A stretch of DNA of 64,000 nucleotides from Sphingopyxis sp. BSN-002 (GTDB lineage Bacteria > Pseudomonadota > Alphaproteobacteria > Sphingomonadales > Sphingomonadaceae): NCBI RefSeq assembly GCF_022024275.1, contig NZ_CP091804.1:3056501-3120500 (forward strand). The letters run 5' to 3'. The position numbers and the translations under genes are program-made. Below are positions 1-11,216 of this stretch, in pieces (position 1 is the first letter of the stretch; the number at the start of each line of letters is the position of its first letter). Below the pieces are notes generated by a model that was not told where the DNA came from, did not search any database, and saw nothing but the letters and a program-made list of their open reading frames with translations.

Positions 1-24
1 TAAGGGCCGTTACTCCTCCCAAGT

Positions 25-102
25 CGTCATCCCGGCGAAGGCCGGGATCTCGACCTCGCGATAAAAGGCAACGGTGAGATCCCGGCCTTCGCCGGGATGA
101 CG
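25..102. repeat. 27-bp perfect inverted repeat (REP-like palindromic element)
   Basis: Two 27-bp arms (25-51 and 76-102) are exact reverse complements separated by 24 bp. Each arm also contains its own small hairpin, CCCGGC-gaag-GCCGGG, so the element can fold as one long cruciform or as two short ones. It lies in the non-coding stretch before the TauE/SafE gene. Such nested GC-rich palindromes are typical of dispersed intergenic repeats (REP-like). It could also end transcription arriving from the left, although no T-run follows. Confidence 0.8.
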
Positions 103-133
103 GGGAAAGGGGCAGTGACAGGGGGGAGATGAG

Positions 134-889
134 ATGACCGGACTAGCTGCCCTCTTTGGCCTCACCGCGCTGCTTTATTCGGCGGTCGGGTTCGGCGGCG
201 GGTCGACCTATACCGCGCTGCTGCTGCTTGGCGGTGTCGCGGTCGGGCTGGTTCCGGCGATCAGTCTTGCGTGCAACGTCATCGTCGTCACCGGCGGAAC
301 GATCCGCTTCGCGCGCGCCGGGGTGATGCCGTGGACGAAGGCGCTGCCGCTGATCGTGGTCGCTGCGCCGCTGGCATTCCTTGGCGGGCTCACGCCGGTC
401 AAGCAGGGCGTGCTCGTCGTTCTGCTGGGCCTGTCGCTGCTGGCCTCTGCGCTCGCCCTGCTGTTCCAGCCGCAGACCGCGAAGCCGGTCGATCTGTCGC
501 CGAAGCTGTTGCTGCCGGTTGCAGCGGCGCTCGGTTATCTTGCCGGCGTCGTCGGCATCGGCGGGGGCATTTTCCTTGCGCCGATCCTGCACCTCATTCG
601 CTGGGCCGAGGCGCGCAGCGTCGCCGCAACCGCCAGCCTGTTCATCCTCGTCAACAGCCTGTTCGGGCTGACCGGCCAGTTGATCAAGGGCAAGGGCGGC
701 GAGATGGTCCACGCGATCGCGGGGCACTGGCCATTGCTGGTCGCGGTGCTGATCGGCGGGGCGATCGGCACGCAACTGGCTGTGAAGACCGGCCCCGCGA
801 CGCTGATCCGGCGGCTTACCGCGCTGCTTGTCGGGTTTGTGGCGGTGCGGCTGCTGTATCCGGTGATCGGACCCGCGATCGGTATCTAG
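134..889 (+). CDS. TauE/SafE family membrane transporter
   Basis: A 251-residue integral membrane protein of the TauE/SafE (sulfite/organosulfonate exporter-like) family. The sequence is almost entirely hydrophobic, with about eight predicted membrane segments. It shows the internal duplication expected of the family: a glycine-rich FGGGSTYT motif near residues 20-30 and a second GIGGGIF motif near 140-150. Length is normal. A strong GGGGGAGA Shine-Dalgarno lies just before the ATG. The gene stands alone, so the substrate (sulfite, sulfoacetate or other anion) cannot be inferred from context. Confidence 0.85.
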   Translation: MTGLAALFGLTALLYSAVGFGGGSTYTALLLLGGVAVGLVPAISLACNVIVVTGGTIRFARAGVMPWTKALPLIVVAAPLAFLGGLTPVKQGVLVVLLGLSLLASALALLFQPQTAKPVDLSPKLLLPVAAALGYLAGVVGIGGGIFLAPILHLIRWAEARSVAATASLFILVNSLFGLTGQLIKGKGGEMVHAIAGHWPLLVAVLIGGAIGTQLAVKTGPATLIRRLTALLVGFVAVRLLYPVIGPAIGI

Positions 890-1061
890 TTCCTGTGCCT
901 TCTTTCTGGTTTTCAAGGACTTTTTGCGCTCTTGCCTTCCCGTGCCGCGGTGCTAGCATCGTCTCCACAAGCTTGGCGGCCGCGTAGCCAGACAAGCAAC
1001 GCAGCAGGCAGGAATATCGGGGCCGTGCACGCCCGACCATCGCGCGCGGCTGGACGTTGGC

Positions 1062-2501
1062 ATGTTGCGTGGAAAGGGCTGGGGCATTTCCTTTTTCGAC
1101 GAGATGACGGGGCAAGGCAGCGAAGTCCGCTCGCCCTATCGCGACTATCATGAATGGTTCGATCGCGAGGATGCGGCGCGCATCCAGCGCAAGGCGCAGC
1201 AGGCCGAAGCCTTTTTCCGCACGACCGGTATCACCTTCAACGTTTACGGGCAGGACGAGGCCGACGAGCGGCTGATCCCGTTCGACGTCGTTCCGCGCAT
1301 CATCTCGGCGAGCGAATGGCGGCGCCTGTCGCGCGGGATCGAGCAACGCGTCCGGGCACTCAACGCCTTCCTCCATGACATCTATCACCGGCAGGAGATC
1401 CTTCGGGCCGGCCGCGTGCCGACCGAGCTCATCTCGCGCAACGAGGCCTTCCTGCCGATGATGATGGGAATGGACCCGCCGGGCGGCGTCTATACGCATA
1501 TTAGCGGCATCGACATCGTCCGCACCGGCCCGAACGAATTCTATGTGCTGGAGGATAATGCGCGCACGCCGTCGGGCGTCTCCTATATGCTCGAGAACCG
1601 CGAGACGATGCTCCAGATGTTTCCGGAGCTGTTCGCGAAGATTTCGGTGCGCGAGGTCAGCGACTATCCGCTCAACCTGCTGAAGTCGCTTTCCGCCTGC
1701 GCGCCGCCCGCGTGCAACGGGACGCCGACGGTTGCCGTGCTGACGCCGGGTATCCACAACAGCGCCTATTTCGAGCACAGCTTCCTTGCCGACCAGATGG
1801 GCGCCGAACTGGTCGAGGGTCACGACCTGCGCGTCGTCGACGGGCGCGTCGCGATGCGGACGACGCAGGGCTATACGCCGATCGATGTCCTCTATCGCCG
1901 CGTCGACGACGACTTTCTCGATCCCCTGAATTTCCGGCCGGAATCGATGCTGGGCGTGCCCGGGATCTGGGATGTCTATCGCGCCGGCGGCATCACGATT
2001 GCCAACGCGCCGGGCACCGGTATCGCCGACGACAAGGCGCTCTACAGCTACATGCCCGACATCATCGAATTCTACACGGGCGAGAAAGCGTTGCTGCCGA
2101 ACGTACCGACCTGGCGTTGTTCGGAGCCCGAACATCTGAAGGAAGTGCTCGACCGCCTGCCCGAACTGGTGGTGAAAGAGGTCCATGGGTCGGGGGGCTA
2201 CGGGATGCTCGTGGGTCCCGCCGCCAGCAAGAAAGAGATCGCGGCTTTCAGGGACAAGCTGGAAGCAAACCCGCGCGGCTATATCGCGCAGCCTACGCTG
2301 TCGCTCTCGACGGTGCCGATCTTCACCAAGGCGGGTCTGGCGCCGCGGCACGTCGATCTGCGTCCCTTCGTTCTGATGTCGCCGCAGGGCATCACGATCA
2401 CGCCGGGCGGGCTCACGCGCGTCGCGATGACCAAGGGGTCGCTGGTGGTGAATTCGAGTCAGGGCGGCGGCACCAAAGACACGTGGGTACTGGAAGACTG
2501 A
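1062..2501 (+). CDS. Circularly permuted ATP-grasp protein (Anbu-operon member)
   Basis: A 479-residue circularly permuted type-2 ATP-grasp protein, a family assigned to peptide-bond-forming ligases of unknown substrate. The N-terminal block HEWFDRED and the ILRAGRVPTELISRN region are typical, as are the C-terminal nucleotide-binding stretches VVKEVHGSGGYGMLVGP and FTKAGLAPRHVDLRPF. It is the first gene of a four-gene operon: its TGA overlaps the ATG of the alpha-E gene. A possible promoter, TTGCCT-16-TAGCAT (932-959), lies about 100 bp upstream but is weakly supported. In other proteobacteria the same neighbours accompany Anbu, so a role in making or tagging a peptide handled by that protease is plausible but unproven. 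Confidence 0.88.
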   Translation: MLRGKGWGISFFDEMTGQGSEVRSPYRDYHEWFDREDAARIQRKAQQAEAFFRTTGITFNVYGQDEADERLIPFDVVPRIISASEWRRLSRGIEQRVRALNAFLHDIYHRQEILRAGRVPTELISRNEAFLPMMMGMDPPGGVYTHISGIDIVRTGPNEFYVLEDNARTPSGVSYMLENRETMLQMFPELFAKISVREVSDYPLNLLKSLSACAPPACNGTPTVAVLTPGIHNSAYFEHSFLADQMGAELVEGHDLRVVDGRVAMRTTQGYTPIDVLYRRVDDDFLDPLNFRPESMLGVPGIWDVYRAGGITIANAPGTGIADDKALYSYMPDIIEFYTGEKALLPNVPTWRCSEPEHLKEVLDRLPELVVKEVHGSGGYGMLVGPAASKKEIAAFRDKLEANPRGYIAQPTLSLSTVPIFTKAGLAPRHVDLRPFVLMSPQGITITPGGLTRVAMTKGSLVVNSSQGGGTKDTWVLED

Positions 2502-3442
2502 TGCTGGGGAAAACGGCGGGCAGCCTCTACTGGATGGCGCGTTACCTCGAGCGCAGCGAGAATAATGCGCGACTGATCGATGCGGGGTTTCGTATCGCGC
2601 TGACGCGGTCGAGTACCGCGAAAGCCGAATGGCGCTCGGTCCTTGTGACCGCAGGGCAGGACTACGCCTTCAAGCAGACGCATCAGGACTATAATTCGCA
2701 GCGCGTCGTCGACTTCATGCTGCGCGATCCGTCGAACCCGTCGAGCATCCTCTCGGTCGTCAAACAGGCGCGCGACAATGCGCGGACTGCGCGAACCTAT
2801 CTCACGCGCGAAGTATGGGAGGCGGTCAACACGAGCTGGATGACGCTTGGCGCACTGCTCAAGCGGCAGGTGCGCGAGGATGATCTGCCCGATGTACTCG
2901 CCGCGATCCGCCAGCAGAGCGCGCTCGTCCGCGGGGCCTTTTCCGGGACGATGTTGCGCAACGACGGCTATAATTTCGCGCGGGTCGGGACGTTTCTGGA
3001 GCGCGCCGACAACACCGCGCGCATCCTCGACGTCAAATATTATCTGTTGTTGCCGTCGGTGGCGCACATCGGCAGTTCGATCGACAATGTGCAGTGGGAA
3101 ACCATTCTGCGCTCGGTGTCGGCGCACCGCGCCTATCACTGGCTGTACGGGACCGAGATCAGCGCGCTCAAGATTGCGGAGTTCCTGATCCTGTACAAAC
3201 AGATGCCGCGCAGCTTGGCCTTCTGCTGCGATCAGATGAACGACAATCTCGGCCTGCTCCAGCGGACCTATGACGAGGAGACCGAGGCGGTCCGGATGGG
3301 CAGCGCGATCTGCCGCGAGCGGCTCTCGCGCCCGATCCAGTCGATCTTCGATGGCGGGCTGCACGAATTCATCACCGACTTCCTTCGCGCCAACGCCGCG
3401 CTCGCGCAGCAGATCGAGCGCGACTACCGCTTTGTGGAATAG
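2501..3442 (+). CDS. Alpha-E domain protein
   Basis: A 313-residue alpha-helical 'alpha-E' (DUF403) protein beginning MLGKTAGSLYWMARYLERSE, the family's hallmark N-terminus. It carries the FLERADNTARILD block near residues 165-177. The ATG overlaps the stop of the ATP-grasp gene, so the two are translationally coupled; fusions of these two domains are known in other bacteria. Function is unknown. The family is thought to work with ATP-grasp ligases. Two bases separate it from the transglutaminase-like gene. Confidence 0.88.
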   Translation: MLGKTAGSLYWMARYLERSENNARLIDAGFRIALTRSSTAKAEWRSVLVTAGQDYAFKQTHQDYNSQRVVDFMLRDPSNPSSILSVVKQARDNARTARTYLTREVWEAVNTSWMTLGALLKRQVREDDLPDVLAAIRQQSALVRGAFSGTMLRNDGYNFARVGTFLERADNTARILDVKYYLLLPSVAHIGSSIDNVQWETILRSVSAHRAYHWLYGTEISALKIAEFLILYKQMPRSLAFCCDQMNDNLGLLQRTYDEETEAVRMGSAICRERLSRPIQSIFDGGLHEFITDFLRANAALAQQIERDYRFVE

Positions 3443-3444
3443 TT

Positions 3445-4248
3445 ATGAAACTGCGCGTCGAGCACACCACCCGTTATAATTACGACAGCCCTGTCGCCTA
3501 TGCGCTGCAGCAGTTGAAACTGACGCCGAAGGAGCGGCCGGGGCAACAGCTGATCCACAATTGGTCGATCGAGGTCGAAGGCGGTGCGCAGCAACTGCAC
3601 TACACCGACCATCACGGCAATGGCGTCGATCTGGTCGCGGTGCGCAGCGGCGAGACCGAGCTCGTGATTCGTTGCGCCGGCGAGATAGAGCTGATCACGT
3701 GGGACGGCGTGATCGGCGCGCACCGTGGTGCGATGCCGCTTTGGACCTTCCTCCGCCCGACCCCGCTGACCCGTGCGGGGCGCCAGGTGCGGGCGTTGGC
3801 GGCGCAGCTCGGCCGCGACTATGCGTCCGACATCGAACGCGCGCATGCGCTGTCGGCGTTGATCATCGACAAGCTCGCCTACCGGATCGGTTTCACCGAT
3901 GCCGAGACCACCGCCGAGCAGGCGCTGGGCGGCGAGGGCGGGGTTTGCCAGGATCATGCGCATATCTTCATCGCGGCGATGCGGCATCTGGGGCACCCGG
4001 CACGCTATGTGTCGGGCTATCTGATGATGAACGACCGGACGCATCAGGATGCAACCCACGCCTGGGCCGAGGCGTATTTCGACCATATCGGCTGGATCGG
4101 TTTCGACGTGAGCAACGGCCACTCGCCCGACCAGCGCTATATCCGGGTCGCAACCGGCCTCGACTATCGCGACGCCGCCCCGGTTCGCGGGATGCGCTAT
4201 GGTGCAGCGCAAGAAAATCTGGTTGTCCAATTGCAGGTCCAGCAATAA
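3445..4248 (+). CDS. Transglutaminase-like cysteine protease family protein
   Basis: A 267-residue protein with an N-terminal bacterial-transglutaminase-associated beta domain (residues about 1-85, starting MKLRVEHTTRYNYDSPV) and a transglutaminase-like papain-fold core. The catalytic triad is visible: Cys168 in GGVCQDHAH, His205 in DATHAWAEAYF and Asp221 in GWIGFDVSNG. Such bacterial proteins usually act as cysteine peptidases or amidases rather than cross-linkers. Third gene of the Anbu operon, two bases after the alpha-E gene. Confidence 0.9.
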   Translation: MKLRVEHTTRYNYDSPVAYALQQLKLTPKERPGQQLIHNWSIEVEGGAQQLHYTDHHGNGVDLVAVRSGETELVIRCAGEIELITWDGVIGAHRGAMPLWTFLRPTPLTRAGRQVRALAAQLGRDYASDIERAHALSALIIDKLAYRIGFTDAETTAEQALGGEGGVCQDHAHIFIAAMRHLGHPARYVSGYLMMNDRTHQDATHAWAEAYFDHIGWIGFDVSNGHSPDQRYIRVATGLDYRDAAPVRGMRYGAAQENLVVQLQVQQ

Positions 4249-4294
4249 GCGGGCTTCGGGCGACCACATCATCCGGGCGGGGAAACGGGATTCG

Positions 4295-5026
4295 ATGACC
4301 TATTGCGTTGGCATGCGTTTGAACAAGGGACTGGTGTTCATGTCGGACACCCGCACCAACGCGGGCGTCGACGACATCTCTCAGGTCCGCAAGATGCGCA
4401 GCTGGACGGTGCCCGGCGAGCGCGTGATCACGCTGATGTCGGCGGGCAACCTTGCGACGACGCAGGCGGTCGTCAGCCTGCTCGACGAGCGCACCAAGGC
4501 GCCCGAAGACCGGCAGCCCTCGATCCTGCAGGCGCCGTCGATGTTTCAGGTCGCGACGATCATCGGCGAGACGCTGCGCGGCATCGTGATGCGCCACAAC
4601 GAAGAGGGGCCGTCATCCGAATCGCTGTTCCGCGCCTCGCTGATCGTCGGCGGGCAGATCAAGGGGGCCGAACCGCGGCTGTTCCTGATCTATCCCGAGG
4701 GCAATTTCATCGAGGCCGGCGAGGACAATCCCTTCTTCCAGATCGGCGAAACGAAATACGGCCGGCCGATCATCGTCCGGTCCTACGATCCCGCGATGTC
4801 GTTCGAGGATGCGGTGAAGCTGCTCTGCGTCTCGTTCGATTCGACGATCCGCGCGAACGCCGGCGTCGACCTGCCGATCGACCTCAAGGTTCACGAGCGC
4901 GACGATTTTTCGAGCGTGCGCGAGCGGCGTTTCGAGCGCAACGATCCTTATTATGAGAGCGTCGCCGACGGCTGGGCCGAGGCGCTGGGAATCGCGCTGG
5001 CGGAACTGCCCGACTTCCATTTCTGA
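4295..5026 (+). CDS. anbu: Anbu, proteasome-type (HslV-like) protease
   Basis: A 243-residue Anbu ('ancestral beta subunit') protein, an Ntn-hydrolase related to HslV and proteasome beta subunits. It begins MTYCVGMRLNKGLVFMSD followed by TRTNAGVDDI, the near-invariant Anbu start. Removal of Met exposes Thr2 as the expected nucleophile. I chose the ATG at 4295 rather than an in-frame one 96 bp upstream because the catalytic Thr must be at the mature N-terminus. It is the last gene of the ATP-grasp/alpha-E/transglutaminase operon. Known Anbu proteins form open-ring assemblies; physiological substrates are unknown. Confidence 0.92.
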   Translation: MTYCVGMRLNKGLVFMSDTRTNAGVDDISQVRKMRSWTVPGERVITLMSAGNLATTQAVVSLLDERTKAPEDRQPSILQAPSMFQVATIIGETLRGIVMRHNEEGPSSESLFRASLIVGGQIKGAEPRLFLIYPEGNFIEAGEDNPFFQIGETKYGRPIIVRSYDPAMSFEDAVKLLCVSFDSTIRANAGVDLPIDLKVHERDDFSSVRERRFERNDPYYESVADGWAEALGIALAELPDFHF

Positions 5027-5059
5027 TTGGAGGTTTGCGCCGGATTTCCGGAAAGGGAG

Positions 5060-5092
5060 GGCCCGGAAGGTGCGGGACCTTCCGGGCCTTGT
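5060..5092 (+). terminator. Rho-independent terminator of the Anbu operon
   Basis: A perfect 12-bp GC-rich stem (arms 5060-5071 and 5077-5088) with a 5-base loop, followed by TTGTTG. It lies 33 bp after the Anbu stop codon. It may also help stop transcripts of the oppositely oriented acs gene. Confidence 0.75.
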
Positions 5093-5194
5093 TGCTCCGG
5101 CCGCAGGGAGGGGGGAAGGCGGCCGGAACTCGGGGGCGCTCCCTATATGGTGCGCCGCGGCCGCGCGTTCAATCATACCAAAGAATGATACGGC

Positions 5195-7159
<1,965 letters not shown>

Positions 7160-7257
7160 GCTGATTCTCCCGCTTTCGATTTGACTCGCTTGCTGGCTGC
7201 GATAACCCGCGAGCCACAAACTGCAAGGGCGCGCTCGCGCCGGTGAAGGGACATAGA

Positions 7258-8757
7258 ATGACGATATTGGGCCAGGAGGTCGCCTCGCTTCTCGACACAC
7301 TCGGCGTCGATCGCACCGCATGGATCGACGGGTCGATGCCCGCGGTGACGCCGCTGACGGGCGAGCAGCTGGGGCAGGTGCAGATCGTCGATGCCGCGGC
7401 GATCGACGCGGTGCTCGGGCAGGCGACCGCGGCGTTCCGTGCCTGGCGCAATGTCCCCGCGCCGCGCCGCGGCGAGCTCGTCCGCCTGTTCGGAGAGGAG
7501 CTGCGCGCCGCGAAGGACGATCTGGCGAAGCTGGTGACGATCGAGGCGGGCAAGATCCCGTCCGAAGGCGCGGGCGAAGTGCAGGAAATGATCGACATCT
7601 GCGACTTCGCCGTGGGCCTCTCGCGCCAGCTTTACGGCCTGACCATCGCGACCGAGCGGCCGGGGCACCGGATGATGGAGGTCTGGCACCCGCTCGGCGT
7701 CGTCGGTGTGATTTCGGCGTTCAATTTCCCGGTCGCGGTGTGGGCATGGAATGCGGCGCTCGCGCTCGTGTGCGGCAACAGCGTCGTGTGGAAGCCGTCC
7801 GAAAAGACGCCGCTGACCGCCTTGGCGACACAGGCGATTTTCGAGCGGGCTGTTGCGCGTTTCGGCGATGCGCCGGCGGGGCTGTCGCAACTGCTGATCG
7901 GCGGGCGCGAAGCGGGCGAGGCGCTGGTCGACGATCCGCGCGTCGCTCTCGTTTCGGCAACCGGGTCGACGCGCATGGGCCGCGCGGTTGCGCCGCGGCT
8001 CGCGCAGCGCTTCGCGCGCGCGATCCTCGAACTCGGCGGCAATAACGGCGTGATTGTCGCGCCGTCGGCCGACCTCGATCTCGCGCTGCGCGGTGTCGCC
8101 TTCGGGGCGATGGGGACCGCGGGACAGCGCTGCACCACGACGCGGCGGCTGTTCCTGCACGACAGCATCCATGACGGTTTCGTCGCGAAGCTGAAGGCGG
8201 CCTATGCCAGCGTCGGCGTCGGCAATCCGCTGGAGGGCGAAGTGCTCGTCGGCCCGCTTATCGACCGCGCCGCATACGAGATGATGCAGGAAGCGCTGGC
8301 CGCTGCCAGGGCGGCCGGTGGCATCGTGCATGGCGGCGACCGCGTCGGCGATGGCGCCAGCTTCTATGTAAGGCCGGCGCTCGTCGAAATGCCGGGGCAG
8401 GTCGGGCCGGTGCTGGAGGAGACCTTTGCGCCGATCCTCTATGTCATGCGCTATTACGACCTCGACGCTGTGATCGGGCTGCATAACGACGTGGCGGCCG
8501 GCCTGTCGTCGGCGATCTTCACCACCGACATGCGCGAGGCCGAGCGCTTTCTTGCCGCGAGCGATTGCGGCATCGCGAACGTCAATCTGGGCACGAGCGG
8601 CGCCGAGATCGGCGGCGCGTTCGGCGGCGAAAAGGAGACCGGCGGCGGGCGCGAAAGCGGTTCGGACGCGTGGCGCCAATATATGCGCCGCGCGACGAAC
8701 ACGGTGAACTATTCGGACGCACTGCCGCTGGCGCAGGGGGTTTCGTTCGACATCTGA
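7258..8757 (+). CDS. ALDH7-type aldehyde dehydrogenase (alpha-aminoadipate semialdehyde / piperideine-6-carboxylate dehydrogenase)
   Basis: A 499-residue NAD(P)-dependent aldehyde dehydrogenase of the antiquitin (ALDH7) group. Catalytic residues are Asn156 (SAFNFP), Glu258 (LELGGNN) and Cys292 (GQRCTTTRR). The C-terminal block [20 protein letters not shown] and the following [20 protein letters not shown] are close to the ALDH7 signature. This group oxidises alpha-aminoadipic semialdehyde in lysine catabolism, which is the most likely role. Start: ATG at 7258, seven bases after GAAGGG; an upstream in-frame ATG at 7243 has no good SD. No other lysine-degradation genes are nearby. Confidence 0.88.
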   Translation: MTILGQEVASLLDTLGVDRTAWIDGSMPAVTPLTGEQLGQVQIVDAAAIDAVLGQATAAFRAWRNVPAPRRGELVRLFGEELRAAKDDLAKLVTIEAGKIPSEGAGEVQEMIDICDFAVGLSRQLYGLTIATERPGHRMMEVWHPLGVVGVISAFNFPVAVWAWNAALALVCGNSVVWKPSEKTPLTALATQAIFERAVARFGDAPAGLSQLLIGGREAGEALVDDPRVALVSATGSTRMGRAVAPRLAQRFARAILELGGNNGVIVAPSADLDLALRGVAFGAMGTAGQRCTTTRRLFLHDSIHDGFVAKLKAAYASVGVGNPLEGEVLVGPLIDRAAYEMMQEALAAARAAGGIVHGGDRVGDGASFYVRPALVEMPGQVGPVLEETFAPILYVMRYYDLDAVIGLHNDVAAGLSSAIFTTDMREAERFLAASDCGIANVNLGTSGAEIGGAFGGEKETGGGRESGSDAWRQYMRRATNTVNYSDALPLAQGVSFDI

Positions 8758-8772
8758 GGGCTGTGCCGCCCG

Positions 8773-9645
8773 TCAGTAGCAGTCCCACTGATAGAAGACC
8801 TTGCTGAAGTCGCGCTTGAGCAGGTCTTCGCGCCGGATCATGAACTGGCCCTGCCCCATGTCGCCCCACATGATGTGGTCGTCGCTCCACAGGTTGATCA
8901 GGACGCGATCGACGTCCTGATAGGGCTTGTCGGCCCGCCAGTCCGACTGGGTGAAGCCGGGGTGGCCGCCGACATGATGGCGCTGCGGGGTCGTCTCATA
9001 TTGCTTGTCGGCAAATTTGTAGACGCTGTCGCTCTCGAGCGCCGCTTTCATATCCCTTTCGGCCAGCCACGACTCGACCGAGGGCACCTGCTCGACGCGT
9101 TCGGCCTTCAGCGCGATCCCCCGCAGGACGGTATCGTCGTTCAGCGGGGAATAGTCGTCGATTCCGCGGTCACCGCGCGGCGTTCCGCTGTACAGTTTTC
9201 CGGGCCCGTCCATTTTTTCGCGCCAGATGACGCGGAACTTTCCGGCCTCGGGCTTCTCGAAATTCGCGCCGTACAGGTCGTCGCGCGCGATAAAGAATTG
9301 CAGGACGCCACTGGCCGGATAGTCGGGCAGCGGGGGAAGCTCGGCAAAGTCGACCTGTGCGAGAAAGGACATCGGCTGCCCGTCGGCGTCGGCGGGCCAG
9401 GCTTCGCCTGCGGCAAGCCAGACCGGGCCGCCGATACGGGTGCCTCCGGGTGTCGAGGGGGCCGGGCCGGCCGGTTCGAGATCGATGGCCGGAAGGCTAT
9501 GGTCCTTCTGCCACGCGGCAAATTCGGCGACGACGGGATCGCGCAGCAACTCCTCCATCGCCGGTTCGGCGCGGGTCGGTGCCGTGCATCCGAAAATGCT
9601 CATGATGGCCGCGCCGAACGCCAGCCGGACGAAGGGGTTTTTCAT
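8773..9645 (-). CDS. DUF1963 (YwqG-like) lipoprotein
   Basis: A 290-residue protein with a lipoprotein signal (MSIFGC lipobox near residue 19) and a DUF1963 domain. The domain is recognisable from GGPVWLAAGEAWP, MSFLAQVDFAELPPL and the LQFFIARDDLYG strand near residues 75-130. DUF1963 proteins (YwqG type) have no established activity. I start at the second Met (9645), which gives a compact basic signal peptide; an upstream Met at 9657 is possible. It converges on the aldehyde dehydrogenase gene with 15 bp between the stops. Nothing nearby explains its role. Confidence 0.75.
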   Translation of the reverse strand: MKNPFVRLAFGAAIMSIFGCTAPTRAEPAMEELLRDPVVAEFAAWQKDHSLPAIDLEPAGPAPSTPGGTRIGGPVWLAAGEAWPADADGQPMSFLAQVDFAELPPLPDYPASGVLQFFIARDDLYGANFEKPEAGKFRVIWREKMDGPGKLYSGTPRGDRGIDDYSPLNDDTVLRGIALKAERVEQVPSVESWLAERDMKAALESDSVYKFADKQYETTPQRHHVGGHPGFTQSDWRADKPYQDVDRVLINLWSDDHIMWGDMGQGQFMIRREDLLKRDFSKVFYQWDCY

Positions 9646-9711
9646 GCGCTCGACCATAATGGTCGACGGTGCTGAGGGCGAGCCGTTTCAGCGCACGTCA
9701 TAATCGGCAGC

Positions 9712-11208
9712 TCAGGCCGCGCGCCAACCGAAGCCTTCTTCCAGTGCAACGATCCGCCCCGACGTGCCGACCGGTTCGACTCTGCCGTCGGTGAGAAAGG
9801 CGAGCATCGCGGGATCCGCGACGTCCACATATGCCAGCGTGCGCTGGCCTTCGGGTGTCCGCGCAGCAATCACGCCAGCTTTCGGCGCGCCGTCGCGACC
9901 ATAGAAGATCGTGTAGCTTTCAACCGTCGCAGGGCCGGCATAATCCTCGACCAGTTCGGGCACCGGCCCGCGCTTCGCTTCGGCTTCAGCCTGATAGTCG
10001 AAGTCCTGCGGGAAGCTTGCGGCCGCGATCGGTTCGCTTCCCAGCACGATGCAATGATTGTCGGTCGCGAAGCCGCCATTGGCGAAGAGGAAGCCGTAGC
10101 GCCCTTCATTGCGCAGCTTCCCGACCATCGAGACGATCGCGTGGCTCATATAGTTGGCGATCGGGCCGCCGCCGAAGGTCAGGCCGCCGAACACGGTAGC
10201 GGGCCTGTCGACCGGCCAGCCGAGGGTGCGGCGCGCCATTTTGGGGACGCACGGGAAGCAGCTGTAGAGTTCGACGCAGTCGAAATCGGCGACGGTCATG
10301 CCGTTGAGATCGAGCGTGCGATTGATCGACGTCTCCATGCTGACGCTGCCATCGTAGCGGTCGCGGTGGAGGATGCTTGCGGGCTCTTTCGCCGCGGCGC
10401 CCATGCCGACATAAATGAGACGGTCTTCGGCAATGCCACGGCGCCGCGCCTCGGCGAGGCTGGCGACGAGGAAGCCCGCGCCCTGATTGACCGACGAATT
10501 GGCGACCATCAGCTTCGAATAGGGAAAAGCGATCGGGCGGTTGCGCTCGTCGACGTTGAGGATGTCGGCGGGGCTCGCGGGCTTGCGGATCCACGCACCG
10601 TCGTTCGCGGCAGCAACCTCGGAGAAGCGCGACCAGATTTCGGCGCTTTCGGCCTGTGCCTCGGTCAGGCTCTGCCCCCACGCCGCGCGCGTCGCATTTT
10701 CGTAGAGCGGATAGACGTCGACGGGGGCGGCGAGGCCATGAAGCTGGGCATAATTGGGTTCGCGCCGCGTCGCGACCTTGCGGATAGCATTATAGCTCTT
10801 GTCCTCGCCGCTCGCCGCCTTGGCGGCGCGGCCCGCTGCGGTGCGCAGCGCTTCGGCGCCGACGATGGCGGCGAGCTTGACCTCGCCCGCGCCGATACGG
10901 TTCGCGGCTTCGTTGAGCAGGCGCACCGGCGTATCGCCATGCGGTGCGGCGGACTGGTAATTGATCGCGGGGCTGGCGCCGATCGCGGCGGCGAGCGGTT
11001 CGGGGAGCTTGCCGAGACTGTGGAAGCTGATCTGGTCGACGATCGCGAGGCTGTCGATTTCGGTCAGCGATACGCCTGCATCTTCCGCCGCGACTTGCAG
11101 CGCCGCGACCATCAGCCCGAGCGAATCCAGCCCCTGATCGGGGTCGTCGGGGCGGTCGTTGACCTGCCCGACGCCGATGATGACGGGAATGCGCTCGGGA
11201 TCGGTCAT
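9712..11208 (-). CDS. Thiolase-like acetyl-CoA acetyltransferase (TLP1 type)
   Basis: A 498-residue thiolase-superfamily protein of the thiolase-like type-1 group, with an extra C-terminal domain (YTIFYGRDGAPKAGVIAART region). N-terminal IPVIIGVGQVNDRP and central DCVELYSCFPCVPKMA and FGGLTFGGGPIANYMSHA segments fit the family. Canonical thiolase Cys/His positions are not conserved in an obvious way, so the exact reaction (thiolysis, SCP-x-like condensation or other) is uncertain. The ATG at 11208 is preceded by GAGG at six bases. It follows the enoyl-CoA hydratase gene by 8 bp, so the pair forms one acyl-CoA operon. Confidence 0.85.
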   Translation of the reverse strand: MTDPERIPVIIGVGQVNDRPDDPDQGLDSLGLMVAALQVAAEDAGVSLTEIDSLAIVDQISFHSLGKLPEPLAAAIGASPAINYQSAAPHGDTPVRLLNEAANRIGAGEVKLAAIVGAEALRTAAGRAAKAASGEDKSYNAIRKVATRREPNYAQLHGLAAPVDVYPLYENATRAAWGQSLTEAQAESAEIWSRFSEVAAANDGAWIRKPASPADILNVDERNRPIAFPYSKLMVANSSVNQGAGFLVASLAEARRRGIAEDRLIYVGMGAAAKEPASILHRDRYDGSVSMETSINRTLDLNGMTVADFDCVELYSCFPCVPKMARRTLGWPVDRPATVFGGLTFGGGPIANYMSHAIVSMVGKLRNEGRYGFLFANGGFATDNHCIVLGSEPIAAASFPQDFDYQAEAEAKRGPVPELVEDYAGPATVESYTIFYGRDGAPKAGVIAARTPEGQRTLAYVDVADPAMLAFLTDGRVEPVGTSGRIVALEEGFGWRAA

Positions 11209-11216
11209 CGCCATCC

